From Nephromyces sp. MM_2019 (taxonomy: Eukaryota; Apicomplexa; Aconoidasida; Nephromycida), in assembly GCA_015657535.1 (NCBI GenBank), contig JADHZB010001741.1, positions 1 through 64,000 of the forward strand: a stretch of 64,000 bases of DNA, read 5' to 3'. The position numbers were made by a program, and so were the translations under genes. The notes under the pieces were generated by a model. That model was given only the letters and a program-made list of their open reading frames with translations, was not told the DNA's origin and did not search any database. Numbering within the stretch: the stretch's first letter is position 1; every line of letters begins with the position of its first letter. This document shows, one piece after another, positions 36,301 to 47,400 of the stretch.

Positions 36301-37537
36301 GAAAGCCACACATATCAAAGGGCAAACAGCTACCTCCAAACTCCCTTTTATTCCCGGTAAAAGACTAGCTACAAGAAACCTCAATTACAAGAGTTACGCA
36401 CCTCATACTGATATAAAAACTAGTAAATTTTACCAAAAAAAGCCTTGAATATACGAGTCATATCTACTCCCCATCCGAAACCTCGAATCGCTCAACAAAA
36501 CACACACACAAAACGTGATAAACTCCCCAAAACGCAAGAAAAACTGATATCTCCCCAAGCTCACCTTGCTCATCTTCATCTGCAACAGAACTAAACTGCC
36601 TTTTCCACCACAAATTGTAGATATCATCATCGGCTACGCTATCTACTCGTTTATCAGCGAGATTTCCACACACATCACCCCCAGATTCAATGCCGTAAGG
36701 CCCCAAAGAACTCACACTCGACTGCCTCCCATTGCTCAAAAGGGAGGGGTATCTGTACTCGACTGCAATCAGCGCCTTCCTCTTCTTTGAAACAGCTTCT
36801 TTTGCAGGTACCAAGCCTCCGTGTATTCCATCATCTGCAGGATCAGAGGGCAAAGCAGGGCTCGTATTAATCGCTTCTTTCGTAGCCTTAGTGCCTCCAA
36901 ATTTGGCTCTTTGCAGCCACAAGCAGGTCTGATCGATTTGCCTCCATTCTGTGGTAATCTTCAGTTTTTTCGATGCCCTTACAGTGGTGGTTAAAGATTG
37001 CCTAGAGGCTGAAGATGCCTGGTGAGGAGCACGAGATTGACTCAGTGAAGCATTTCCATCGGAGCTGAGTGGCCCTATGTTCTCATAATGCACATGCCCC
37101 TCCTGATCATTGATAGAGCCATTTGTTCCAATGCCACTGCTGCACGCCATCCCATTGTTTAGTGGCAATGTGAGATCAGGAGGAATGGCAGTTGCATCTT
37201 CTTGGGAATCACACTCATTACTCGATAGAGGCCCACGAAAAGAATTCAGATTAGGACTATTTACTAGATTAAACGAAGGGGAAGAAGAGCCTAGCTTAAG
37301 GCTTGAGGAGGCAGCATAGTTTGAAGCTACGCTGAATGTCTCACTTTCTTTCTTACCTTCCACAGGTTGGGAAGATGATGCAGCACTGCCGGATACGGAA
37401 TAAAGCCTAGAGACAGAAGATGCTTCTGTCTCTCTCTTAGACGATAAAGCTGAGCAAGAAGGATGCAACTGAGGCTGCATAGGATAAAGAAAATCGAGCA
37501 TAGCAAAGCTCCGGTTATATCTTTTTGTGTTGTTCAT
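15334..37537 (-). CDS. TAF1: TAF1, TFIID subunit 1 (DUF3591, zinc knuckle, bromodomain)
   Basis: Largest subunit of general transcription factor TFIID, a nuclear scaffold at RNA polymerase II promoters. Exons: 37537-36565, 36189-35947, 34955-34848, 33884-33352, 32344-32146, 31426-31372, 30950-30740, 29573-29376, 29079-28929, 28634-28427, 27673-27416, 26563-26281, 25618-25443, 24595-24334, 23418-23297, 21542-21260, 21018-20479, 19818-19552, 18978-18886, 17769-17098, 15651-15334. They sum to 2050 codons plus stop, with phases matching throughout. Diagnostic pieces: RFHRPDF (exon 10), LLEYVEQFPLLLSNIGMAS (exon 11), FLENNLFKAPIY (exon 12), LYTVGQAEPKIEVPSPDSK (exon 13), TPWNLTRD and GFGDPSGGRGEG (exon 16), LRKLSMPALRHRLLSYGV (exon 17), a zinc knuckle CRVC-X4-H-X6-C across exons 19-20, and one bromodomain (exon 21, residues about 1945-2025, with NPVDESIAPNYY and CYTFNPET). 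Human TAF1 has two bromodomains. The first 680 residues are mostly low complexity and are the least certain part. Confidence 0.9.
17776..18140. repeat. Purine-rich GAGA/TATA tandem array in a TAF1 intron
   Basis: Degenerate repeats mixing GAGAGA runs with GATATATAGAG. A longer unit containing GATGCATATATAGAAAGAG and GATACACAGAGAT occurs near 17857-17900 and again near 18057-18097, which points to segmental duplication. The array starts seven bases upstream, in the gene's sense, of the acceptor of exon 20, so the sense strand is a long CTCTCT/TATATC pyrimidine-rich tract leading into that splice site. Open frames here read as serine/leucine/tyrosine repeats and are not genes. Confidence 0.75.
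19394..19427. repeat. (CA)n/(TG)n inverted microsatellite hairpin
   Basis: A run of CA dinucleotides is followed, after a short ATAG centre, by a run of TG dinucleotides of similar length, so the segment can fold on itself. It lies in the TAF1 intron after exon 18. Confidence 0.8.
19830..20345. repeat. CA-rich degenerate simple sequence in a TAF1 intron
   Basis: The plus strand is dominated by CACACA and ACACAT stretches with few long perfect runs, filling most of the intron between TAF1 exons 17 and 18. Open frames on both strands here encode only His/Thr or Cys/Val repeats and are artefacts of the repeat. Confidence 0.7.
24741..25220. repeat. 20-nt minisatellite, about 24 units, no indels
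   Basis: Units of exactly 20 nt (consensus GATGCGTTGCTGTGTGTGCA on plus) repeat from 24741 to 25220. Unit variants start GATGTATTGC, GATGCGTTGC, GATACATTTC or GACATGTTGC. The series GATACATTTC, GACATGTTGC, GATGCGTTGC recurs, so a 60-nt higher-order unit has formed. The array begins ten bases inside the intron after the TAF1 mini-exon donor. Open frames across it are artefacts. Confidence 0.95.
25230..25259 (-). other. Duplicated 30-nt mini-exon in TAF1
   Basis: This 30-nt segment matches the last 30 nt of TAF1 exon 13 (25472-25443) at 25 positions. Its flanks are similar too: a GAAAGAACCAGGC core, then a donor (GTGAGA in exon 13, GTAAGT here). It has its own acceptor, CTGCTAG. Spliced between exons 13 and 14 it adds ten codons (KNQAKALLS plus a split codon) and keeps the frame; skipped, the frame is also kept. 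It is therefore either an alternative cassette exon or a decaying copy. TAF1 length with it is 2060 residues. Confidence 0.5.
27360..27402. repeat. (AC)n microsatellite beside a TAF1 splice donor
   Basis: A nearly pure AC run on plus. In the gene's sense it is a GT run starting about 13 nt into the intron after TAF1 exon 11 (donor GTAAGC at 27415). Confidence 0.9.
28663..28915. repeat. CA-rich simple sequence in a TAF1 intron
   Basis: Repeated ACACAC, ACTTACACACA and CATACACAC motifs fill the 294-nt intron between TAF1 exons 9 and 10. In sense RNA this is GU-rich from shortly after the donor to near the acceptor. Confidence 0.75.
29760..30025. repeat. CACACTCA-type simple sequence in a TAF1 intron
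   Basis: Degenerate CACACA with interspersed CTCACACAC and CCCACACAC units, in the intron between TAF1 exons 7 and 8. Frames on both strands are repeat artefacts. Confidence 0.8.
30504..30530. repeat. (TG)n microsatellite
   Basis: A pure TG run on the plus strand, so CA in TAF1 sense RNA, within the intron after exon 7. Its orientation is opposite to that of the TG-sense tracts seen next to donors. Confidence 0.85.
31153..31313. repeat. About 80-nt direct duplication in a TAF1 intron
   Basis: Two copies (about 31153-31224 and 31235-31313) share AGCAGCAT at the start and the stretch TACCTAATAGAGCAGCCAAC. A third AGCAGCAT start is at about 31320. The pair lies just downstream, in sense, of the 55-nt TAF1 exon 6. 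Confidence 0.75.
31711..31990. repeat. 8-nt satellite CACTC(A/T)CC, about 35 units
   Basis: An uninterrupted array of 8-nt units that are almost all either CACTCACC or CACTCTCC, so each unit differs at one position. It lies in the TAF1 intron between exons 5 and 6. Because 24 nt is three units, the plus strand stays open and reads as THSPTHPL repeats; this is an artefact and not a gene. Confidence 0.95.
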
Positions 37538-40500
37538 AGTTGCGGGAGGGCGGAGTAAGCAGTCAACATTGGAATTTTAGTTGAACTGAGAGGGTTAAAC
37601 GGGAAGCGAGTGTTTCAGCTGTGAAGCGCAGGATAAGCTCTTCTAATATAATATAATCATAAATATTTCCTCTTGATGATGAGATCCAAAGTTGGATATT
37701 GGATGAATTTCAGAAGAGATAGAAGATGATGAGGTGGCGGTAGGAGTTTGTAACACCCAGTGGGGATCAGCAGTGTGGGAGATATACAAGGCACTGTCGG
37801 CTTCACAAGGTTACAGAGATGCAGCAAAGACAGAGTGACTAAACCTCATCAAACAAAGAGCTTCCGCCTAAAGAATTTTCTGTGTGTTGTGTGCGAAATC
37901 CGTAACACACACATAATAAGCAAGTTGGATGGCGCACATTATATATATATTTGAATGAACATACACGCACGCCCATCAGAAGAAGCATTAAACTCCCTTT
38001 AAGAGACTTTCATACTGCTCTTGATCATTTGATCACAAAGAAGATGAGACTTTGCATAGCTGCATAGAAAATGCACAAAACTTCCACATTATTCGTCAGC
38101 CAGGCCATGTCAAGTTCAGCTACCGAATAGCAGCCATTTTGAAAAGAAATAGTCATGGAAAAGAGATGTAAACAGAGCTACTTCACTGAGAAAGAAGATA
38201 GTCAGCATCATTTAAGGCGACTGAAGAAGCTGAGAGTGAGGCAACCGGAACTGAAGGTGTGTATTAAATTGCCGCCCGGTGGCAGAAGGCATGAAGACTG
38301 GGAGGAAGTACATGAAACAGTAATTTCATTGAATCCTAAAAAATCCCGATATTTCTCCTCCTTCTTCCTCAATTTTTCGGTTTAATGCCCATACTGCTAT
38401 TGCCCCAGACAACTTAAAACAAAACGAGGAAATATTGAGAAAAATTAGTTTTTAAACTCAAAACAGCAGCGGTTTGCATCTTCCTCATTGCTAAAAACCA
38501 AAAATCTCCCCGTAACGGATTAGACTAAGTACCAGCTGTGGTCTGTTGTCTTTGTCAGATGATGGTTGCTGCTTTTCAAACCAATTAAAACTCTAGGGAA
38601 AACTTAAAGATGGCAGGAATTTGGATCCCCGACCAGAGGCGGGAAGACTATTGCGCAGTAGCACGATGCGGAAACGAGCTAGTGAAGTTCGGCAGGAAGT
38701 TTTTAAAAATTAGGGAAAAGATAGTTGCTACCGTGCTGTGTTAGGGAAGAGTGTTGTTAAGATAGTTGCTAGCGAATCACACTAGGGAAGATTATCGTTA
38801 ACATAGTCGCTATTAAGTCCCACTAATCCTTCTACTGTGCTGCAACACACTCTTTGATTGCTGAGAACTTAGTCACCCGCAAGAAGCAGTCGATATACAA
38901 CGCCATAGAAGTCATTATTATGCGTATTTTACCCTAAAAGTGTGAATCAAGCTTTGCTTAACTTCAGTAAAGCTTGTGTGCAAAGTTGAGCACGATGAAC
39001 TGTGATTGAGGTGAGAGCTTGATAATAGGCTCAAGAGCAGAGAAAACCTCCCTATATTTATTCAGTACAGGGGAGAGCAAGCCCTGAAGGTTCTACCATT
39101 CGATAAGTGATGTCTATATGATTGAGGGTGTTAAATTAGGGTTAAGCCAGCGAGTTTTTAGCTATCTGCTACAGAAAGGAATAAATTAGCTACTTTATGG
39201 CATCGAAATTTGGAGGTGGATTGATAAGTATAATAGGTCTGAATAGCGGTATATAAAGCATTATAATATCTTTGAATAGAGGCAGATAAAGCATTACAAC
39301 ACCAGCTAATCTACATAAACCGCTACAATACCTTCAAGCTAATCTACGTAAGCTATCACAATTCCTTTGAATAGAGGTGTTCAAACCCTTCTAAAGCCCG
39401 TGAAAAATAGCGGTGTGGGATCTTCTAATGCAGGCAGCTTCTTCCAACAGTGAGTGCTAGAAACACAATGCTTCATCCACAACAGCATTATGAGAAAAAC
39501 ACACGATTCATTCCATTGTCGCATCCACCTAGTTCAAACAGCATGACACAGCCCCAAATACAAAGCTAGCAACATGGTGAAGCGGTTTGATCTCATATAA
39601 TCCAAGGGAATTCACAGTACTGGTCGGTTGCGTGAGCTTCACTACTACTCTGCATTGGATGTAGCTGGCTGCATTCATGATAAGTTATATATTGCCATCT
39701 TCCGCTTGCTAGTTTTCATTTGGCACAAGTGAAAAAAGGCAAAACTCTAACATTAGCTCTTTTTTGACATTCTTATTGAAGATGTTTTACGCATTTGCAA
39801 ACAGGAAGCATTAAAGTGAAAATTTGAGGATTCTGCCTTCACACAAGTGCTCATGTACGAGAGCACACATACAAAAGTACGCAAACAAATGCACACGCAT
39901 ACACACAAATGCATAATCACATCCACACACACACGCACATTTATTCACACATGAGATCTCCTACGTCCTTGCTGCACCCAAAGATTTTCCTTCTAGGAGA
40001 TGTTTGCACACAAGCTTTCTCAAGCTGCTAACCTCAAGCTACCAAGAAATAGAGCTATTTTGAATCATAACTTTTTTTATTTTGGATCCAGATTCTGCAT
40101 CTCTCAGCGCATAGAATTGATTTTTCATACACTCTGGATACCACCTTAAGCACACAAGCCACTTTGGTGTAGATAGCAAGTCATTCATTTCTTTTTGGGT
40201 GCTTCTTAAGTAGAAAAAGCAGCAAGCAATCACTCGCAGCATTCGAGCAGCCTAATGCCCCAGCGATTACTTGCGGCAAGGAATCCGAGTAGGTCGAAAA
40301 GCGAGAAAATCAGGCTAGAACTCGTAAATTACCATCCATAGCTTAACCTTCCCGAATTAATCAGTATGAGCCTACGACACACTTCCTCAGAGTATACAAC
40401 GGCTACCGCTTCATGTCTTCTCAAAATATGCGATCGTTTAGCCTATACGAAGCGCTAGTAGGCTTCCCTGTATCAACATGTTTAGTCACTTTACAGGTTC

Positions 40501-43081
40501 ATTTCTAAGGCGCCTTTGATATAATCCTTTCCCCCTCCAACCCTCGCTGAAGGATGTACATACAGCACACAGCACCTAAATTTTTTTCGAAACCAGGAGT
40601 TTCACCTTCCCAGGCACCACACAAACAATCTGGTAGCTCTAAACCTTACGGCAACCGACTTTTAACAGTCTCCAGTTTCAACCGTTTTGCATTGAAAGAC
40701 ACCTTTTTGAGGGGCTCCCGGGGAAGGAAGGCTTTCTCCTAGAACTTTCAGTGTCTTTTTCAGCATTTCCCAGTGGTTTTGTGGGGATTTTTTGCATCTT
40801 TTGAGGATGAAAGCTTCAGGCTGAAGACTGGATTTCGTGAAGATTCAAATTACCTCGCAGCCTTCACTTTATGACTGTGTGGGTGTAGTTTAGAGACAAA
40901 TGTGGGTTTACACACACTGAAATCTTCTGGATGATAAACGCCAAGGCGTGCAGGCGTGAGTAGCAGAGAGAATTCTCCCAGGATAGTTGCAACAACCTAA
41001 ATTTGGAAGCAACTGAATACGATTCAAAGTTTTAGCTGCCCACACCAATTGGAGTGAGCAGTAACATTCTCGTAGACTAGCATAGTCTACACTACTCTCA
41101 AGGCCGCATCATGTTCCTTAAAACCTCATCCAAGATCAAGCTAGCAGATCTAAGCCACCCCAAACCCCCACCGTACTTCACACCCTGAAAATCTACCATA
41201 GCACATACTTCATAGCTCTATACAAGATTTGCTTATGAAGCTCAATGGCCAGCTCCGCCAAGTCCGCATAGGCTACCAAAATTTTCTGCGGCAAGTACCA
41301 CCTCGCAACAAGGGGAAATTTTCCAGTAATCTGGCACAGAAAAGTACGCATATTCCCGGGTACATACGCGATTTCTGGCGCAACTTCATATTAAAAACCG
41401 TAAAAACGACAAAAACACCTCTCAATCGATCCTAAAAACGCATTGCGATTCGCTTCATCAAAAGTACTGACAGAAGCCGGCGCGTTGAGACATGTGCCCT
41501 CGATATGCAGAAAACCAATGAACCGACTCAGAAGTTGAACTACAGCTGTAAAGTCTTCGGATAAACTCTTGCCAGCGGAGTAATACAAGCAAGCGATACG
41601 GGCATACAAACTGAGTCCCTGTGGAGTAACACAAAACGACGCCAGTAATCACAAGCAGGAGATAATCTACCGGGAGAGCTGAGTACGCTGGTCATCTAAA
41701 GTTACAAACCTCTATATTTTTAAATGAGTGCGAAAAGCAACTCTTTTGCTGCGCTCCTTTAACACCTACATGATACTTTAACCTAGCTCACTCCCAGGAT
41801 CACCCTGAAATCACCAAAGCCCTACTGGTGTAGCTTCATTACCCCACAGCTTTTAACCTCTACGCAACACTCCAAGTTGCCAACACAAAACCCAATCGCT
41901 ACCAAGTAAACATGGAAGCTTGAGCAATCTCACTCCAACTCCTCGTATATATATTAATAGCAGGTAATCAAATTCAACGCATATGGCAAATACGCGGGGG
42001 TGACATCACTCACCAAGAAGTTAATATTCATCGCATCAAGCACACAGCATCGAGCCCTGAAAGCCACAACTATCATCCAAATGGAGTGACACAACAAACG
42101 TATGGAGGGAGCACCTCAGACGACGGCAGAGGCACACTCGTATAATACCCAACCAGGACTTCCCATTGCCCAACAAGCTGCTAGCACCATAAATTAAAAA
42201 AAGGCTCCTAGTTGAAAAATACCGGTTGGATTGACGCAACCAGCAATATTGCACAATTCTCCAAGAGTTAACATATTGAAAAATACTGGTGTTTTACTGC
42301 TACTAAACACATGGAACTAAAATAAACACTCATTATACAAATAAACTTAATACAACCAATTAGTTGTGTGCTAACAGCGCATAATGCAACAGAGCTATTT
42401 GCAATTCAACGCCAGGATATCAGTCCCTTTGCGATTCAGAGAATTTTCCTACTTAACCTGTAACAGTGAAAAAACAACGCAAGAAAATGGATCAAGTGCA
42501 ATACTAACAGGTAGTTGGCGAATGGGAAGAAAAAAATCTAAAACCTACAGTTAATGCATTAAAATCAAATTTCTGCTTAAGGAGTACAAAATTAAGTAAC
42601 TAGGCGGGTAAAATTCCTACAAGCTGTGTGTTTTGGAGTGCTGCAAAACTGGTTACATCCTAGAAAACGGCCTTGGTGCGCCTGAATACAATAATACGTG
42701 CTCATGGTCGCATCATGCACTTGCACGAAAGCACGACACTTGGGTAACATGAGGAAAAGATGTCACACGGATACAAGGCTTAGGAAAATACTGTCGCCCT
42801 TAATGAGTTAAGCCTACTACTCAATTAGGAGATGAAAAAAAAGATATACCTTCAGCACCTACGGCAGCTAATTCATTCAGCAAAAATATCAAGATGTATA
42901 GCGCATTGGATTAAGTGATAAGTTAATTGCTTACGCGGTAAAGGTAAGCAATTTACTACAAAAAAAGAAACAGAAAAACTCAAGGCTAAGTTCTAAGACA
43001 GAGGCAGCTTAAGCTCACATATAATTACATAACGACGTCGCAAATCAACACATTCCAAGTCAAAACCAGAATTAGTTTAAA
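37538..43081. other. Gene-free interval between TAF1 5' end and hydrolase 3' end
   Basis: No supportable gene. It holds the TAF1 promoter region just above 37537. A degenerate three-fold repeat with GATAGTTGCTA and TAGGGAAGA lies at about 38705-38820. Another at about 39230-39380 has GAATAGAGG and AGCTAATCTAC. A CA-rich patch lies at 39840-39950. Plus-strand frames at 38155-38385 and 40554-40742 resemble nothing known. Confidence 0.5.
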
Positions 43082-44455
43082 TCAATTCTTACTTCCTCTA
43101 TAAGTGGAAAAGCTGTAGGGGCTTAACAAAATAGGGACATGGTGGTGCTCCTCGGGGTTGAAGACCTCGAATGTGATCTGCACTTCCGGGAAAAAGGCCT
43201 TCGTGTTAATCTTCGCATAGTAGGCTCCAGTATCAAAGGAAATGCGATATATACCGGCTTGGAGCTGCAGGCAAGAATGATTATTTAAGGAAGAAAAAGA
43301 TAGAAATAGCAAATTAAGCCTAAAACACTTTTAATTGAAATGGTATAGGAATAAAAGAGGAACCGAAGGCATACTGCATCATTAGCTTAGAATTTAACAA
43401 AAAAAAGGACTTTATTTATTATAATATAAAATACATCGCACTTCACAATGGAAACCAAAACATCTCACACACAATCTTGAAACATAAATTTAGGATAAAT
43501 TTCAGCCAGCAAAAAGGCAATCACAAAAGCCCAAATCATACTATGCTATACTCCAAATAAATCCCAATGACAAGCAGTAGTAACAAGAACTTCATAAATG
43601 GAGACTTGTGAAGTGCCATGTACGTACACTCAGCCATCCACATGAAAAAGCCATACTTTAGGTGGTAATCCATTGCAAATTAACTTCAGAATAAGTTATG
43701 TGCCTGCCTACTCTTACCCTCATACTAATCGAAACAAAAAAAACAAGGCCACGCATTACACAATTTCAAGACTTACAGGCTTTGTCCCCTGGATTTCGCG
43801 AATCCTTCCTGAACGGCGATAAAAGAAGAGAAAATCATAAAAATCTCCTTCTCAAGCTTTAATGTAGCAACCTACAGCAAAAAAGATAATCCTACAGACA
43901 TCTATCTCGTTTCAAATTTCTGTTCAAAACTTCTTGACCAGGTATCACTAAAGTCAACCGCTAAGCGCAAACACATCGACAAGTTCCCATACCTCAAGAT
44001 ACTTCAACTAAAATCACGACTCAAGCTCTTGAACTCAATCAGCTACTTATCCTTCAATCTACATCTATCGTAGAATGTCATTGGAAAACTCTTCATCTGC
44101 TTTCTGAGTTCCCTCAGCCCTAGAGAGTTGAACCGCAAAGCTACATGAGTATAGCTCTTTCGCCAATAAAAACAAAAACGCAGCCCCAATGAAATCGTAT
44201 GAATCAAAAATCAAGGTACATACTAACAGTGCAATCTACAATTCTCATCCAAAATATCTAAACATTTACCGATACCACAAAAAAAAGAAAATACCACTGT
44301 TAACACGCGAAATCTCCAATCTAACCATCAGAATCCGTAATTCCTTTTCCAAGAGGATCATAAATGCCGGATTCGTTTCTTTTCACCAACGTCACAGGGA
44401 CGTTAGCGGCGGGGCGTCCCGCAGACGTGTCCAGGATATGCGTAGAAATTGCCAT
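43082..44455 (-). CDS. 5-hydroxyisourate hydrolase (transthyretin-like family)
   Basis: Hydrolyses 5-hydroxyisourate, the product of urate oxidase, to OHCU in the ureide route of purine degradation. Three exons: 44455-44326, 43808-43777 (only 32 nt) and 43264-43082; phases agree (1, then 0) and give 114 residues, the family's usual length. The N-terminal signature STHILDTSAGRPA is at residues 4-16, with the expected catalytic His6. DGR gives the active-site Arg45. FDTGAYY is at 64-70, NPEEHHHVPILLSPY at 90-104 with the second active-site His, and the C-terminal family signature YRGS is at 109-112. Two extra residues follow, so the protein ends in SKN. No signal peptide or membrane segment is seen. 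ATG 44455 fits the family's usual start. All key residues are present, so the enzyme should be active. Identification is near certain. Confidence 0.96.
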
Positions 44456-47400
44456 ATTTTTTCACCGGAGTAGTCTGCAATCAATCTAATTATGTAAAAT
44501 ATTGACAAGTAACCGTAGTATGAAAGTTCTACAATCTCAGCCGACAGACTATCAACAGCCATCAACAAATTGACATAAAAAAAATGCAAAACTACACGCT
44601 TAATTGCGCTAACTACTGAATACAAAGATACTACTTGCTCCTCAGCTTAAATATCTCTCAAAAAGCGGGGCAAAACAGCCGGCGTTTACTCAACGTAAAA
44701 CCAGGAATAGCATCGAGTAGGAAATCTTATAACTCTAACAACTAGGAGAAAATCGAAAATAAATGCAATTATTACTTTTGAACGTAAATATTTTTAATTT
44801 TTATGCAATGGCGTTGCCGGTATGCACTATGCCTTTCTCCGCCATTGAAAAAGCACATAGGAACTCCATGTCGCAACGCCTTCCAGAAGGCGCAACAGTC
44901 CAAATTATAAAAAAGGAGTCGCACTAACCAGGACCACAAGCAGATCCACTTTAACAATAAAAAATAATTTACCGGTAAGATTTCAGTTATTAAATTGGGT
45001 TTTTCAAGTAAATGAGCATGGATTTTTCTACTAACCGGAAGAAGAATCGTAGCACCACGAGCAAACATTCGCGAGCCAACGTTACGGAGATGGGTAGCAG
45101 ACTACTTCCGCGAATGTGACTTTGGATGCAAGTTAAGCCACGAAAATTGCTACCCCCAAAAGATGAGAACACAATTTAACGCGTTACATCAGCTTTCATA
45201 CACAGAATACTCCACCAAATGACTGCACAGAGGGGTGTTCACCCTCACAAAACCGATAACACTTAATAACTCTCCACTATAAACATGCCTGTACATCTCA
45301 CTTATCCAACGCTCAAGCACCAGGCAAATAATATATCCTCTACTCAGTACAAGCAAACTTGAAAAACTTGCTTGCACCTGCAAATGACCCACTGGAAGAA
45401 TTCAACTCGAATAAAAAAGTATTTCTACAAAGCAAATTTGATGAAATCCTTCAATCAAGAACGCAGCTTTTACCAATCGACATGCTTATCATAGACCACC
45501 CACCACGACATTAAAAGCAAGCAAGTTCCCGCATACATCAATATCACACATACACTTCTTCCAAGCATATATCGCACGCCTGCCGCATACCTTTTTGAGT
45601 TTGAGTACTTCCTGACAGTTTTATACTGGATTATAAGCATTTATTTATATTTGTGCCGTTGGTTTGAAGTTGTTCCTGAGCACTATTACCGTTTGCGAAG
45701 AACCAGCGCACGGCTCCATATGCCGTGGCCAATATGGCACACGACCAAGCTGATTACCCCCAGGGACATGATGGGGGGCCGAAGGCTTTGTCACCGGGGA
45801 AATAGCGGCGCGCACTATCGAGAGGTGTGTAGGCACCCCTGTTATAGATATTGCACGTGCGGGCGCGACTGAAATCTTTCGGTACCTTAGGAGATTTAAG
45901 TCCAGTCGTAGAAGGCTTTCGCATGTATAGCTAGTACGTTGAAAACAGATGCTAGTGTGTGACAACAGGTTTCAGAGCGCGCTATAGATGCGCATTTACC
46001 ATTTGCTTCAGCGCCTTTGTGCAGTGCTCAGGGAACCCCTCAGGGCACGGCACCCGAAGCGGGAACTTGACTTGAAAACCTCGCAGGTTGCAGGGGATAT
46101 TGTCCCTTCAGCAGAGCTCTACAAGGGGTCTGCCCCTAAATCATCCCCGCACCACGAGCGACAGTATCACTTGCCCGGCAACACTAGCGTCTGCGAAATA
46201 CAGCCTTTATAGCGAATGTATCACAATCAGGGGATAGTAAGATTACGCTCCTTGTTATTGATGCAAGAAATGAACAGCCGAATTCGAACATCTGTTGAGC
46301 GCATGTTCCAACTTTAATTTCACACAGCCATCAAGATTGTAACCTCTGTATATAGTACACAGATGTTCAGCTTCTATTCAAGTGCACCGCTTTAGAATGC
46401 CCCCACTACTAGAATTGAGTGGTAAAAATGCTGAATTGCGCAGTCCAGATTCTAGTTCTAGTAGAGAGAAAGTTACTGGTTCCTGTCTTGCGAATTTTTG
46501 CGTGGAAAAAATAAAGATGGGGGTATGTGTACATTAGAATGTAATTGCCAGTGGAACTAGAATAATGACTGAACTTTTCAAAGGCTGGGCCGGCCACTTT
46601 TCCGTTTTTGCTTTTTTACCACTTGTAGCTTTATCTTTGGTTACTACTAGGGGCAATGTTCGCGTATAAGTAGCGCGTGTGTGCAACAGTGTGTATACCA
46701 GGATTCGACAGGAGGTAAATTGATGGTTTGCAGCGTATGTTGGTAGCACTACAATCAATCATTTTGAGGATGGTCCAATGCAAATTATGCAGCAGAAAAG
46801 ATGCACAAAATTGAGGAAATGCGTACTGGAAGTACATGGGCTTCTTTAGGGTACTCCGCGCATGTAAATGACACATTGGTTTACTGCAGAGATACTGAAT
46901 ATCAATGACGTATGCGTCGTTTATTCAGAGGTACGTATGAGATTGTTTTATTGCACGAGGGCACTCGTGACAAAACGATAAAATTTGCATATTTCTTTAC
47001 ATCGAAAGTATAAAAATTTACCAGAGTAAATGCTCAAAACAGCTGAGCTAGGGGTTTACTTATAACACTTGTGGGGGCACCCCATCTGCTGGCGAAATTC
47101 TGCGAATCTAGACCTGTTCACCTCATAATGCAAGTAAAAATGCTTAAGATGCTAGCTTGTAGGCACGGATTTCATTGTGTAATACATCACAACCCCGTGG
47201 ACTACATGCCAGAAAATGCAATGCCCTCTCTTTAGCTTAACCGGGAAGCTACGGCGAATGTGCTTGCAAGGGCATCGAACCCGGCTATAGCATTTTCATT
47301 AATGCCAAAATGTACTAAATTCGCTTGTGATGAGCGAAATGTACCGCGTAAGGTGCACAGACAGGGCGTAAAAGCCATTGTTGGTGAATACATTAAGACG

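Noticed and set aside
47221..47300. tRNA-like B-box (GGGTTCGATGCCC on minus)
   Set aside because: No matching acceptor stem, D-arm or A-box at the right distance; not a tRNA.
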